From Pseudomonadota bacterium (GTDB lineage Bacteria; Desulfobacterota; Desulfovibrionia; Desulfovibrionales; Desulfomicrobiaceae): a stretch of 64,000 nt of DNA. The notes under the pieces were generated by a model. That model did no database searches and had not been told where the DNA came from. It worked only from the letters and a program-made list of their open reading frames with translations. Both the position numbers and the translations under genes were made by a program. The DNA lies in contig JAEWKZ010000024.1 of NCBI GenBank assembly GCA_023393525.1, forward strand, positions 62,001-126,000, in the 5' to 3' direction. Shown here one piece after another: positions 8,074 to 16,856 of the stretch (position 1 is the first letter of the stretch; each line of letters starts with the position of its first letter).

Positions 8074-10671
8074 TCAGTCCTCCTTGTCCAGAATCTCGTT
8101 CTTGTAGGATTCGAAGCGTGACGCGGCCTTGATGGCCGTGGCGACGAAAGCGAGAAACGAAAAGAAGATCAGGGTGACGTTGAGGATCAGCCAGCGGTCC
8201 TGACGCAGGTTGCGTCCCATGACGACCTGGTCCGGAGCCAGATAATACAGTCCAAGCGACAGCCCGCCGGCCAGCAAAAGGGCGATGATCTCGAAAACGA
8301 GCAGATATTTCCCCGACAGCAGCAGGAAAAGAATGCCGTTGCGCACACCCTGGAGAAGCAGAAGCTTCTTTTCGAGCTTCCCCAGATTGGCCTCGGCCAT
8401 GCGCATGGCCTCGTGCCCCTGCCGGAATTTCTCGGGAACATAGAGGTCCAGATGGCCGATCAGGCTCACCCCTTCTCCGCAGGAATTGAACAGCTTGTTG
8501 AAGGAACCGAGCATGGACGGAAAGGGAAACCAGGACGCCTCGCGCTGGATTTTGCGGAGCCGCTCCCGGATGATCGTGCGCCTGTTCGCAAGCTCCTGGA
8601 TGTCCTTTTTGACCCGGGCCTGGATATCGGCGCGGATGGCGATGGTGCCGCGCAGCAGCCTGGCCATGGACGCGTAGTTGTTGATGCCGGCGTAGGTGTT
8701 CAGGTCTTGGATGCGCGCATGGAACATGTTGTAGGAATCATGGTCCGAAGGCAGCCACTTGGACAGCAGGTCCGGCAGATGCTCCACCGCTCCGATGACC
8801 TCGGTGGCGCGGGTCTTGGCTTCGTCCCAGATCTCCCACAGGTCGGCGAGCAGGTGGGAACGCCCTCCTTCGAGCTCCGGGTCGAGCAGCACGGCGCTGA
8901 AGAAATCGGGATTGTCCCTGATCAGCTCGCGGATCAGCGCCTGGGCCTCGTGGACGTACCCGGACTTGATCAGGCAGACGGCCTGCCTGTAACGCGCCTG
9001 CCCAAAACGCGGCGACTCGCCAAGAGCCCTTCCATAGAGGCGGATGGCTTCCTGGAAATCGCCCAGAACCTCGCGCAGCCGCCCTTGCAGCAACTGGACA
9101 TAGGAGCGTTGCAAGCTGGTGTAGACCAGGCTCTCGGCCTCTTCCCAGAACCCCATGGCCCGCTTGAACTCGTCGCGCTCCATGGCCATGAATCCCAGCA
9201 GCACGCGAGGCTGGTAATTCTTGGGCGAATTGAGCACGACCTGATCGATCTTCTCCATGGCCCGCTCGCGGCCTCCGGTGCGCAGCGCCTCCAGGGCCTC
9301 CCACAGCTGGGCGTCGCTCTGCGGACGCTGCTCCTCCAATCCGCGCGGCCATTCCTTGCCCTTGGCCCGCCAGACCGAAGCCATCATGCGCAGCTGGCAG
9401 GCCATGTTGACCTCGAACATGGAGCGGACAACCAGGCCCGCGTCGGTCTTTTCCCCCTGCAAGCCCGTCAAACCACGCAGGACATCCGGCGCGATCTGCT
9501 TTTCAAGCCCGCCCAGGATGCCGGGCAAGGCATCGAGATCCAGCCGGGCGAAACGGGACATGTCCGTGACCTGCACGTTTCCGGGCGCAAGCAGTCTGGT
9601 GGGGCATTTTACCGGCAGGTGCGAACGCAGGCCGCAATAGAAACACGGACTCTCCTCGCCGGAAATCAGGCTTGAAGGCAGAAAGACATTCAAGCTGCCG
9701 CGCCTGCGTCCGCTTTTGCTGGAATGAAAACGGACCTGGAAAAGGTCGCTCAACTTGCTGTTGTCCATGGATGCCCGAGAATCCACCGGCACAATCCTGG
9801 AATCCGCGATCTGGTAGATCGTGGACAGGGGCAGATGCAGGGCGTCCGTCTCCAGGGATTCCACGACATAGCGGACCTTGCTCGCGAATTCCGGAGCGAA
9901 GGGCTGGTCGCCCATCTCCACGGCCATGTACTTGCATGGCCAGACCGGCACGCTCTTGTCCTCGATCATGGTCAACAGCTCCACGGTCAGGGCGGCCATG
10001 ACGCGCGGCGAGGCCACGCGCAACACCAGGTTGTGATCCTCGGCCTGGAGATAGGAGATCTTGTACTGCTGAAAAATCGTCTCCAGGCGATCGAAGTAGG
10101 CCCTCCATCCCTTGGTGAACGCCTTGTCCTGGCGGCTGCCCTGGGGACGGACGACCCACAGCCAATTCAGCTTGTAGGATACGCTGACCTGCTCGCTGCC
10201 TTCCAGTTCGAACCAGTCCCCGGTCAGGCCGTCCGGATTCTGCACATGTTTGAAGGACAGTCCGGTCAAGGTGCGTCCAAGTTCGCGCAGTCGCGCGCTG
10301 ACGCGGACCACGAGCCGCTTGGGGCATTCCACGCCCAGGGAGTGCAGGTCGGCCTTGACCTTGAGGGTCTGTTCCAGCTTGTCGTCCACCAGCAGGCTGC
10401 CCTCGAAAACAGTCACCGCCGTGGGCATGGGATGAAGGCGGGCCCAGTTGTACAGCCGGGCCAAGCCCAGCATGACTTCCGAGGACGGAAAAAACCACAG
10501 GGTCTGCGACCCGTCCTCGGCCAGAGGCCAACCGCCGATATCGGTCAGGGTCTGGAGAAAACTGGCCGGCAAAGGCTGGGCGTGGGCCAGCCAGCAGACA
10601 AAACCGTTGCACAGCAGCCGGGGCGAGACCTGCCGCGTCACCTTGGCCAGAAGAGGCTCGATGCGGATCAT
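8074..10671 (-). CDS. Large TPR membrane protein with a CCHC zinc knuckle
   Basis: An 865-residue protein of unknown function. The first 330 residues show no known motif. At residues 343-356 the spacing C-x2-C-x4-H-x4-C matches a zinc knuckle exactly. From about residue 440 to 600 there are tetratricopeptide-like helices (for example LGFMAMERDEFKRAMGFWEE and YGRALGESPRFGQARYRQAV). A coiled, basic region follows, then two hydrophobic segments near residues 780-805 and 825-845 that should anchor it in the inner membrane with a short charged tail. GGAG lies 6 bases before the ATG at 10671; a TTG one codon earlier is a poorer start. It is monocistronic as far as visible. Confidence 0.78.
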   Translation of the reverse strand: MIRIEPLLAKVTRQVSPRLLCNGFVCWLAHAQPLPASFLQTLTDIGGWPLAEDGSQTLWFFPSSEVMLGLARLYNWARLHPMPTAVTVFEGSLLVDDKLEQTLKVKADLHSLGVECPKRLVVRVSARLRELGRTLTGLSFKHVQNPDGLTGDWFELEGSEQVSVSYKLNWLWVVRPQGSRQDKAFTKGWRAYFDRLETIFQQYKISYLQAEDHNLVLRVASPRVMAALTVELLTMIEDKSVPVWPCKYMAVEMGDQPFAPEFASKVRYVVESLETDALHLPLSTIYQIADSRIVPVDSRASMDNSKLSDLFQVRFHSSKSGRRRGSLNVFLPSSLISGEESPCFYCGLRSHLPVKCPTRLLAPGNVQVTDMSRFARLDLDALPGILGGLEKQIAPDVLRGLTGLQGEKTDAGLVVRSMFEVNMACQLRMMASVWRAKGKEWPRGLEEQRPQSDAQLWEALEALRTGGRERAMEKIDQVVLNSPKNYQPRVLLGFMAMERDEFKRAMGFWEEAESLVYTSLQRSYVQLLQGRLREVLGDFQEAIRLYGRALGESPRFGQARYRQAVCLIKSGYVHEAQALIRELIRDNPDFFSAVLLDPELEGGRSHLLADLWEIWDEAKTRATEVIGAVEHLPDLLSKWLPSDHDSYNMFHARIQDLNTYAGINNYASMARLLRGTIAIRADIQARVKKDIQELANRRTIIRERLRKIQREASWFPFPSMLGSFNKLFNSCGEGVSLIGHLDLYVPEKFRQGHEAMRMAEANLGKLEKKLLLLQGVRNGILFLLLSGKYLLVFEIIALLLAGGLSLGLYYLAPDQVVMGRNLRQDRWLILNVTLIFFSFLAFVATAIKAASRFESYKNEILDKED

Positions 10672-10849
10672 CAAAATCTCCGTTCACGGGAAACGATACG
10701 AAGTGGTTCCTTTGGACACAATCAATGCGCCAACATGACACGCGGCCACTGCGAGCGCAACCCGCGGACGCCCAGTTACGGCTTGACGACGGGTGGTCCT
10801 TTTCCTAGTCAACAGCCAAACCAACCAGCCTTCCCGCAAGGAATCCGGA

Positions 10850-11728
10850 ATGTTCTCTCATTATTTCGACGCCGCCCGACTGAGCCTGCTGCACCGCCTC
10901 GTGGACCTCGCCCTGGAGGAAGACGGACGCGACCTCACCTCGGAAGCCCTGTTCCCCCCCGCCTCCCGCCTGTACGCATCCATCGTGGCCAAGCAGGCGA
11001 CCCTGGTCGCGGGCCTCCCGCTCATCGAGATCGTCTTTGCGCGCATGGGCTGTACGGAGACCGGCGTGACCCTCATGAACAGGGACGGCGATGCGCTGGA
11101 GCCGGGCTGCGAGGTGGCGCGCATCCAGGGTTCGGCACCCATCTTGCTCAAGGCGGAACGGGTCATCATGAATTTCATCTGCCACCTCTCCGGCGTGGCC
11201 AACGCGACCAGGCGCTTCGTGCAGGCGGTGGAGGGCACGGGGGTGAAGGTGCTCGACACCCGCAAGACCACTCCCGGACAGCGCTACCTGGAGAAATACG
11301 CGGTGCGCATGGGCGGCGGGTTCAACCACAGGGTCAATCTCGAAGAAATGCTCATGCTCAAAGACAACCATATCGATCAGGCGGGCTCCATCACCGCCGC
11401 CGTGGAAGCGCTCAGAAAGGCCTACGCAGTCTGCCCGCCCCTGGAGATCGAATGCCGCACGCTGGAGCACGTGCGGGAGGCCGTGAGTCTCGCGCCCCAG
11501 CGCATCATGCTCGACAACATGCCGGTCCAGACCGCGGCCCTGGCCCTGAAGCTCATTCCCGCCCACATCGAGTCGGAAATCAGCGGCAACGTGACCCTTG
11601 AAACCATCCGTCCCCTGGCCGAACTGCGTCCTACGTACATCTCCACCGGCGCCATCACCCATTCCGCCACAGTGGCGGACTTCTCCATGCGCCTTGCGCA
11701 ACCCACCGGGAGCTCGCATGACCAATGA
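10850..11728 (+). CDS. nadC: Nicotinate-nucleotide pyrophosphorylase (carboxylating)
   Basis: A 292-residue quinolinate phosphoribosyltransferase: quinolinate plus PRPP gives nicotinate mononucleotide, CO2 and PPi. Signatures include the EDGRDLTS N-terminus, LKAERVIMNFICHLSG, LDTRKTTPGQRYLEKYAVRMGG-type substrate loop, LMLKDNHID and EIECRTLE. The ATG at 10850 is preceded by AAGGAA; the longer frame to 10793 lacks a binding site. A TTGACG box at 10783 could be a -35 element, though no good -10 follows. The stop overlaps the nadA start by 11 bases: the order nadC-nadA-nadB is one operon for NAD synthesis from aspartate. Confidence 0.96.
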   Translation: MFSHYFDAARLSLLHRLVDLALEEDGRDLTSEALFPPASRLYASIVAKQATLVAGLPLIEIVFARMGCTETGVTLMNRDGDALEPGCEVARIQGSAPILLKAERVIMNFICHLSGVANATRRFVQAVEGTGVKVLDTRKTTPGQRYLEKYAVRMGGGFNHRVNLEEMLMLKDNHIDQAGSITAAVEALRKAYAVCPPLEIECRTLEHVREAVSLAPQRIMLDNMPVQTAALALKLIPAHIESEISGNVTLETIRPLAELRPTYISTGAITHSATVADFSMRLAQPTGSSHDQ

Positions 11729-12731
11729 CATTTCCGCCATCAAGGACCGCCTCGGCAAGAGACTGCGCATCCTCGCCCATCACTATCAGGCCGACGACGT
11801 CGTCCGCCATGCCGACATTCTGGGAGACTCCCTGGAGCTGGCCAGGCGCATCGACGGGCTGGACGCGGAACACATCGTGTTCTGCGGCGTGCACTTCATG
11901 GCCGAAACCGCGGCCATCCTGGCTCGGCCGGAGCAGAAAGTGCACATCCCCGACGAGGGCGCCAGCTGCGTCATGGCCGAAATGGTTCCCGCCCTCCTGG
12001 CCGAAGAGGTCCTGTCACGGCTGAACAGGGGCGGCGCGCGCATCATCCCCCTGACCTACGTCAATTCCTCCGCCGCGGTGAAGGCCGTGTGCGGCACCCA
12101 TGGCGGCAGCGTCTGCACCTCGGCCAACGCTCCGACCATGCTGCGCTGGGCCCTCTCCCAGGGGGACGGGGTCCTCTTCCTGCCCGACGCCAACCTCGGC
12201 CGCAACACGGCCCGGGCCATCGGCCTCGAAGAGGAGAGCATCCTGCGCCTCGACATTCGCGGCCAGGGCCGCTTCGTCCCTGCCGCCGATCCATCGCGCA
12301 GGCTGTACCTCTGGCCGGGGCTGTGCGCCGTCCATGCCAAATTTCACCCCGGACAGATCAGCGCCATCCGCGCGGAAGATCCGCAGGCATTGATCCACGT
12401 CCATCCCGAATGCGACCCGGAAGTCGTTCGCTTGGCCGACGGAGCCGGATCGACCACCTACCTGATCAGGGCCGTGGCCGAGGCCCCAAGCGGCAGCACG
12501 GTCTATGTCGGAACGGAGTTCAGTCTGGTCAACCGCCTGGCGGCCAGGCACCCCGACAAGATCGTCCGCCCCCTGCGCCGGGCGCTGTGTTCGAACATGG
12601 CCAAAGTCACCGAGGCAAACCTGCTGGCCATGCTGCACGAACTCGACGCGGCCCCTTGCGTCCGGGTCGAGGAACATATAGCCCGGCCCGCGCGCCTCGC
12701 CCTGGAGCGCATGCTGACCGCCTGCAGTTAG
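11718..12731 (+). CDS. nadA: Quinolinate synthase
   Basis: A 337-residue [4Fe-4S] enzyme that condenses iminoaspartate with dihydroxyacetone phosphate to give quinolinate. The motifs LAHHYQADDV near the N-terminus, VFCGVHFMAETA, V-C-T-S-A-N-A, VHPECDPEV and LCSNM are all present; the Cys in the VCTSANA, HPEC and LCSNM motifs or close by are candidate cluster ligands. The ATG at 11718 has GGGAGC upstream and overlaps the end of nadC; the longer frame starting at 11598 lies inside nadC and was rejected. It is followed 10 bases later by nadB, whose product supplies its substrate. Confidence 0.96.
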   Translation: MTNDISAIKDRLGKRLRILAHHYQADDVVRHADILGDSLELARRIDGLDAEHIVFCGVHFMAETAAILARPEQKVHIPDEGASCVMAEMVPALLAEEVLSRLNRGGARIIPLTYVNSSAAVKAVCGTHGGSVCTSANAPTMLRWALSQGDGVLFLPDANLGRNTARAIGLEEESILRLDIRGQGRFVPAADPSRRLYLWPGLCAVHAKFHPGQISAIRAEDPQALIHVHPECDPEVVRLADGAGSTTYLIRAVAEAPSGSTVYVGTEFSLVNRLAARHPDKIVRPLRRALCSNMAKVTEANLLAMLHELDAAPCVRVEEHIARPARLALERMLTACS

Positions 12732-12741
12732 GACAAACACC

Positions 12742-14325
12742 ATGACTCCCTCCCGCATGAAGACCGAAATCCTGGTCATCGGCTCAGGAATCGCCGGCTG
12801 CACGGCAGCCCTGGGCCTGGCCGACAAGGGACACGAAGTGACCCTGCTCTCCTCCGGCGGCACCCTGGACAACGGGAATACGACCTTGGCCCAGGGCGGC
12901 ATCATATACACGGGAGCGGACGATTCGCCCGAAAAGCTGGCCAAGGACATCACCACCGCCGGGTGGGAATACAATTACGACCCGGCCGTGCGTTTCCTGT
13001 GCGAAGAAGGACCGAAGGCGGTGGAAAAAATCCTCTTCGAGCGGGTGCAGGTGCCCTTTGACCACACCAAGGACGGAGGTTGGTACCTGACCAAGGAAGG
13101 CGGCCACGCGGTGCACCGCATCCTGACCTGCGCCGACTACACCGGCCGGGCCATTCAGGACAGCCTGGTCAAGGCGGTGACCTCGCATCCCAATATCCGC
13201 ATCCTCTACAACCGCACCGCCATCGACCTTTTGGCCACGCGCCACCATTCCACCAAGCTCGAATTCCGCTACCAGCTGACCAACCAGTGCGTGGGCGCCT
13301 ACGTGTTCAATTCGGAGACGAACGAACCCAACACCATCCTGGCCGACTTCACGGTGCTGTGCACCGGCGGCCTGGGCCAGATCTTCCTGCACACCACCAA
13401 CACCTCCTCGTCCATAGGCTCGGGCATGGCCATGGCCCACCGGGCAGGCGCCACGGTCATGAACCTGGAGTACATCCAGTTCCACCCCACGGCCCTGTTC
13501 CACCGCGCGGACCGCAAGTTCCTCATCTCCGAAGCGGTGCGCGGCGAGGGCGCCAGGCTCTTCAACGTCAAGGGGGAACGCTTCATGTCCCGCTACGATG
13601 AGCGCATGGAACTGGCCCCCCGCGACATCGTGACCAGGGCCATTGTCGATGAATTGCTCAAGACCGGAGAAGACTGCGTCTTTCTGGACGCGGCCAATTA
13701 CGTGGACCAGAACCTGCGCAAGCGCTTCCCGACCATCTACAAGAAGTGCAAGGAAAGCGGCGTGGACATCGCCAAGGACCCCATTCCGGTGGTGCCGGCG
13801 GCGCATTATTCCTGCGGGGGAGTGCTTGTGGACAAACGCGGGCGCAGCACCCTGGACGGACTCTACGCGGCCGGGGAAGTGGCCTGCACCGGAGTGCACG
13901 GCGCCAACCGCCTGGCGTCCACTTCACTGCTGGAGGGCTTGCTGTGGGGTGCGAGCGCGGCCGAGGACATCCATGACCGCTACGAGGACTCGTGCGTGCT
14001 GAGCAAACGTCTGCAGGACTCCATCGCGGACTGGATCACCTCCGGCAAGACCGAAATGGAGGATCCGGCCCTCATCAACCAGGACTGGGCCACGATCCGC
14101 AGCACCATGTGGAACTACATGGGCATCATGCGCACCACCCCGCGCCTGGAGCGGGCCTTCGAAGACCTGCGCAACCTGAACAAGCGCCTGCATTCCTTCT
14201 ACAAATCCATCCGCATCTGCAAGGAATCGGTGGACCTTTTCCACGGCTGCCAGACCGCCTACATCGTGACCACGGCGGCCCTGCGCAATAAGACCAACCG
14301 GGGCTGCCACTTCCGCAAGAACTAG
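12742..14325 (+). CDS. nadB: L-aspartate oxidase
   Basis: A 527-residue FAD enzyme of the succinate dehydrogenase/fumarate reductase flavoprotein family. It oxidises L-aspartate to iminoaspartate, the first step of de novo NAD synthesis. The FAD dinucleotide fold is at the N-terminus (V-I-G-S-G-I-A-G-C-T-A-A), followed by TTLAQGGI. Later come EYIQFHPTAL and SEAVRGEGARL, then the catalytic Arg region PRDIVTRAI and the GVHGANRLASTSLLEG motif near residue 385-400. AGGA is about 8 bases before the ATG. It ends the nadCAB operon; a convergent gene lies 38 bases downstream. Confidence 0.96.
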   Translation: MTPSRMKTEILVIGSGIAGCTAALGLADKGHEVTLLSSGGTLDNGNTTLAQGGIIYTGADDSPEKLAKDITTAGWEYNYDPAVRFLCEEGPKAVEKILFERVQVPFDHTKDGGWYLTKEGGHAVHRILTCADYTGRAIQDSLVKAVTSHPNIRILYNRTAIDLLATRHHSTKLEFRYQLTNQCVGAYVFNSETNEPNTILADFTVLCTGGLGQIFLHTTNTSSSIGSGMAMAHRAGATVMNLEYIQFHPTALFHRADRKFLISEAVRGEGARLFNVKGERFMSRYDERMELAPRDIVTRAIVDELLKTGEDCVFLDAANYVDQNLRKRFPTIYKKCKESGVDIAKDPIPVVPAAHYSCGGVLVDKRGRSTLDGLYAAGEVACTGVHGANRLASTSLLEGLLWGASAAEDIHDRYEDSCVLSKRLQDSIADWITSGKTEMEDPALINQDWATIRSTMWNYMGIMRTTPRLERAFEDLRNLNKRLHSFYKSIRICKESVDLFHGCQTAYIVTTAALRNKTNRGCHFRKN

Positions 14326-14363
14326 CCGGGTCCGATCCCTCGTGGCGGCAAAGCGGTCGGAAC

Positions 14364-16061
14364 TCAGTTCGGATCGGAAAGCGAGGCGGAGAGCAGGTCC
14401 CGAAAACGCTCACGCCCCTGTTCCGGGGTCATGGCCCCCAGGGCTTCGACTCCCGACGACTGCGCCCAGGCTATGAGCAGGCCCACACAGACCAGATTGC
14501 GCTGCAAAAGCACGTCCGCCTCGCCGCTGCGCAACGCCTCAAGATAATCCCCCCGGGAACTGACCGTGAATCCTTCCGCTTCGAGAATCAGACGCATGAT
14601 CGCAAGTCTGCGCCAGCTCTGTTTCCTGGAGCCCGACCCGCCCTTGAAACGGAACAGCACGTACTTCACCGCGTTGTCGTCGCAGGAACATTCCGCCTCG
14701 TACAGATTCTGCTCCAGGCGCAGGGTGCAGTGCATGAAAAACTGGGAGAGAACCGCGTAGCTGCTGTAGTGCGGAACAAAGGGCGTTTCGTCGTGCCTGG
14801 CCCCGTCCCAGGACACGGCCGGACAGACCAGGCCCAGGAGCAGCGACCAGGCGGGGATGGAGCGCACGTCTTCCATGGAGATCACGGCCCGCTCCGCCGC
14901 CGATGGAAAGAGCCCGCCCTCCAGATTGAAAATGTTGATGACCACCGGGATTTCAAGACGCAGCTGCTTGATCCCGGCCAGGCCGCGCGCGGGCTCTCCG
15001 GCAAAGGCGAATATCTGGGCCAGGCCGCGTTCCATGCACAGGCAGACCAGATCGTGCAGGGAACGACAGTGTTCGGGGCGCAAGGCCTCGCCCTGGGCCT
15101 TGAAGACATGCAGGCGGGTGATGCGGGGCAGGATTTTGTCCAGCCGGGCGATGAGGGCCGCCGCGTCCGGCTTTCCCTCCCAGAGAGCGCAATTTTTTTT
15201 GTTCTCGTGCGCATCGGAAGCGAAAACGGCCACGGTCAGCGGATGCTCCTCGTCGGTCAGGCCCTGCGAAAGCCGCAAGGCCAGCGCCGACGGGGAAAAT
15301 TTGCAGGCCACGGCTTCGAGCCAGGCGGCGATGAATTCCGCGGGCCTGACTCCGGTATGCTCGCCGATCATGACGGCGTCCGGGCCTTCGCCGGCGAAGA
15401 TGCGCAATTCCAGAGTCCTGCCGCCAGGAGCCAGCTCCACGGCCGCTATTTCCATCTCGGTCAGCAGACGCCCCGGCAACGAGCCTTTGCGGAGCAGTTC
15501 CCGGGCGCGCTTGCCCAGGTCCGCCGTGGAGGCATCGTCCATCAGGTCGAGACTGCGCATCATCTCATCCAAATCATGGCGCATGTCGTTGGCTTCGATG
15601 AAGTACTGATAGAGCGAGGGGGTCAGGACCAGAACACTCTCCGGCCTCGTCGGTGGCAACCCGCGCGCCACCCATGGGTAGGAGGCCCCGGCCTCCCGGA
15701 GATCGAGCATCCGCAGGTACGGCGGCTTGGCGGACAGGACGGCGTGCTCCGTCGCCAGGCGGGTGTAGAAAATCAGCTTGGAGACCCAGTCGTGGGCGTC
15801 CATGAATTCCACGGGATTCATGACCTGCAGTTGCTCGACGAGGTCGCGGATGGCCGAGCCCAACCGTTCGGCCAGGCCCGAAACCCGGCACCAGTCGACA
15901 ATGGCCCCTCCCATGGACAGGTCTTCGAAGCTGGCCAGAAGTTCGAGGCACGTGCTCGTTTGATGATGGATGCGGCAAAAAGCGTTGTATTTCGACCGGG
16001 GAATGGATCCGGGGGCGAATGATTCGAAGCTCCAATTGGAGAAAATTCCGGAGTGTTGCAT
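14364..16061 (-). CDS. Stand-alone module resembling the C-terminal part of PEP-synthase-like proteins
   Basis: A 565-residue protein without signal peptide. Its second half has sequence features I know from deltaproteobacterial PEP/pyruvate-binding (PEP synthase-like) proteins, downstream of their ATP-grasp domain: C-R-S-L-H-D-L (from residue 332), P-V-V-I-N-I-F-N-L-E-G-G (about 360-372), I-S-M-E-D-V-R-S-I-P-A, then an F-R-F-K-G-G box near 475 and a final helix. The ATP-grasp and His-phosphotransfer parts are absent; the first 320 residues are unfamiliar. I chose the ATG at 16061, with AGGGGA 8 bases upstream; the upstream in-frame part to 16163 looks noncoding. Function unknown. Confidence 0.75.
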   Translation of the reverse strand: MQHSGIFSNWSFESFAPGSIPRSKYNAFCRIHHQTSTCLELLASFEDLSMGGAIVDWCRVSGLAERLGSAIRDLVEQLQVMNPVEFMDAHDWVSKLIFYTRLATEHAVLSAKPPYLRMLDLREAGASYPWVARGLPPTRPESVLVLTPSLYQYFIEANDMRHDLDEMMRSLDLMDDASTADLGKRARELLRKGSLPGRLLTEMEIAAVELAPGGRTLELRIFAGEGPDAVMIGEHTGVRPAEFIAAWLEAVACKFSPSALALRLSQGLTDEEHPLTVAVFASDAHENKKNCALWEGKPDAAALIARLDKILPRITRLHVFKAQGEALRPEHCRSLHDLVCLCMERGLAQIFAFAGEPARGLAGIKQLRLEIPVVINIFNLEGGLFPSAAERAVISMEDVRSIPAWSLLLGLVCPAVSWDGARHDETPFVPHYSSYAVLSQFFMHCTLRLEQNLYEAECSCDDNAVKYVLFRFKGGSGSRKQSWRRLAIMRLILEAEGFTVSSRGDYLEALRSGEADVLLQRNLVCVGLLIAWAQSSGVEALGAMTPEQGRERFRDLLSASLSDPN

Positions 16062-16146
16062 GACATTGATCCCCTTGCCGGCCGGATTCCCCTCGCGCCC
16101 GGTCCGGCGGGCTTGCGCAGCGAAAGATCCGGCTCCGGGCGGCCGG

Positions 16147-16797
16147 TCATTTCCGCGTTGCATTCTCCGGCCCGTCGGACGGATCCCCTTCCGGCCGCGT
16201 ATCGTCTCCCGAAGAAGGCTTGAGCAGATCGATGAAAGGAACCATTTGCGTGTCGTCGCCGTGCTTGCTCCAGGTCAGGATGCGCTGGTAGAATCCGAAA
16301 CGGCGCATCGTTCGACCGTAGATAATACGCACGGCAATGTATATGGGCAGAAAGAAGAACGGATAGAACACGCTGTCCCCGACTCCCGGCACGGAAAAAG
16401 GCAAGGTCAGGGGAACGCCGCCGAAACGGATGTCCAGCCAGGCCATGGCAAAGGGCAAAGGCCAGATGGACAGGGTGAAAGCACCGGCCTGGCTGAAGAA
16501 GTATTTGCCGAAAGCTTCGTGCGCCTGCCGGTTCACGGCCTTGTACGCATCCTTGTCGGAGTGCTTCAGGGCCTGCACGGACAGGTTGTGCTGGCGCACC
16601 ATTTCATCGCGGTATCTGCCGTACACCCCGCGGTTGAGCCTGCGGGCCAGATGCGAGGTGACGTCGCCCGTGATCACGCACAGCAGGCTCAAAACGGCAA
16701 GTCCGGTCAAGAATCCGCCCCAGGGGGAATCCAGCAAGCGAAATCCCCAGATAAGCAGCGGATCGAACATCAAGAGAAAAGTACGTAGTGTTTCCAT
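16147..16797 (-). CDS. Small integral membrane protein next to TSUP exporter
   Basis: A 216-residue protein with three predicted membrane segments, near residues 27-46, 102-120 and 140-158. Between the first and second is a charged, helical segment of about 50 residues (RRLNRGVYGRYRDEM onward); the C-terminal 40 residues are hydrophilic and acidic. TM - amphipathic hairpin - TM is also the plan of Oxa1/DUF106-type insertases, but I see no catalytic hallmark to prove this. Its ATG (16797) has no Shine-Dalgarno and follows a strong terminator hairpin, so expression depends on read-through or an unusual start. Genomic pairing with the TSUP gene suggests a shared role. Confidence 0.7.
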   Translation of the reverse strand: METLRTFLLMFDPLLIWGFRLLDSPWGGFLTGLAVLSLLCVITGDVTSHLARRLNRGVYGRYRDEMVRQHNLSVQALKHSDKDAYKAVNRQAHEAFGKYFFSQAGAFTLSIWPLPFAMAWLDIRFGGVPLTLPFSVPGVGDSVFYPFFFLPIYIAVRIIYGRTMRRFGFYQRILTWSKHGDDTQMVPFIDLLKPSSGDDTRPEGDPSDGPENATRK

Positions 16798-16800
16798 GCA

Positions 16801-16832
16801 ACAAAAATGGCCCCGACAAAGCCGGGGCCATT
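16801..16832 (-). terminator. Strong intrinsic terminator after TSUP gene
   Basis: A 10-bp stem (AATGGCCCCG / CGGGGCCATT) with a 7-base loop, followed on the minus strand by TTTTTGT. It lies 24 bases after the TSUP stop codon and ends just 4 bases before the start of the 216-residue membrane protein. It should terminate or attenuate transcription from the TSUP gene into that gene. Confidence 0.82.
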
Positions 16833-16856
16833 GGGTCAGTGCGTTGAACGCGGCTC

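Noticed and set aside
8413..9675. 420-codon open frame on plus strand
   Set aside because: Antisense to the TPR/zinc-knuckle gene, low-complexity composition.
9724..11601. 625-codon open frame on plus strand
   Set aside because: Runs antisense through the TPR gene and out of frame through nadC; its composition is Arg/Gly/His/Pro-rich.
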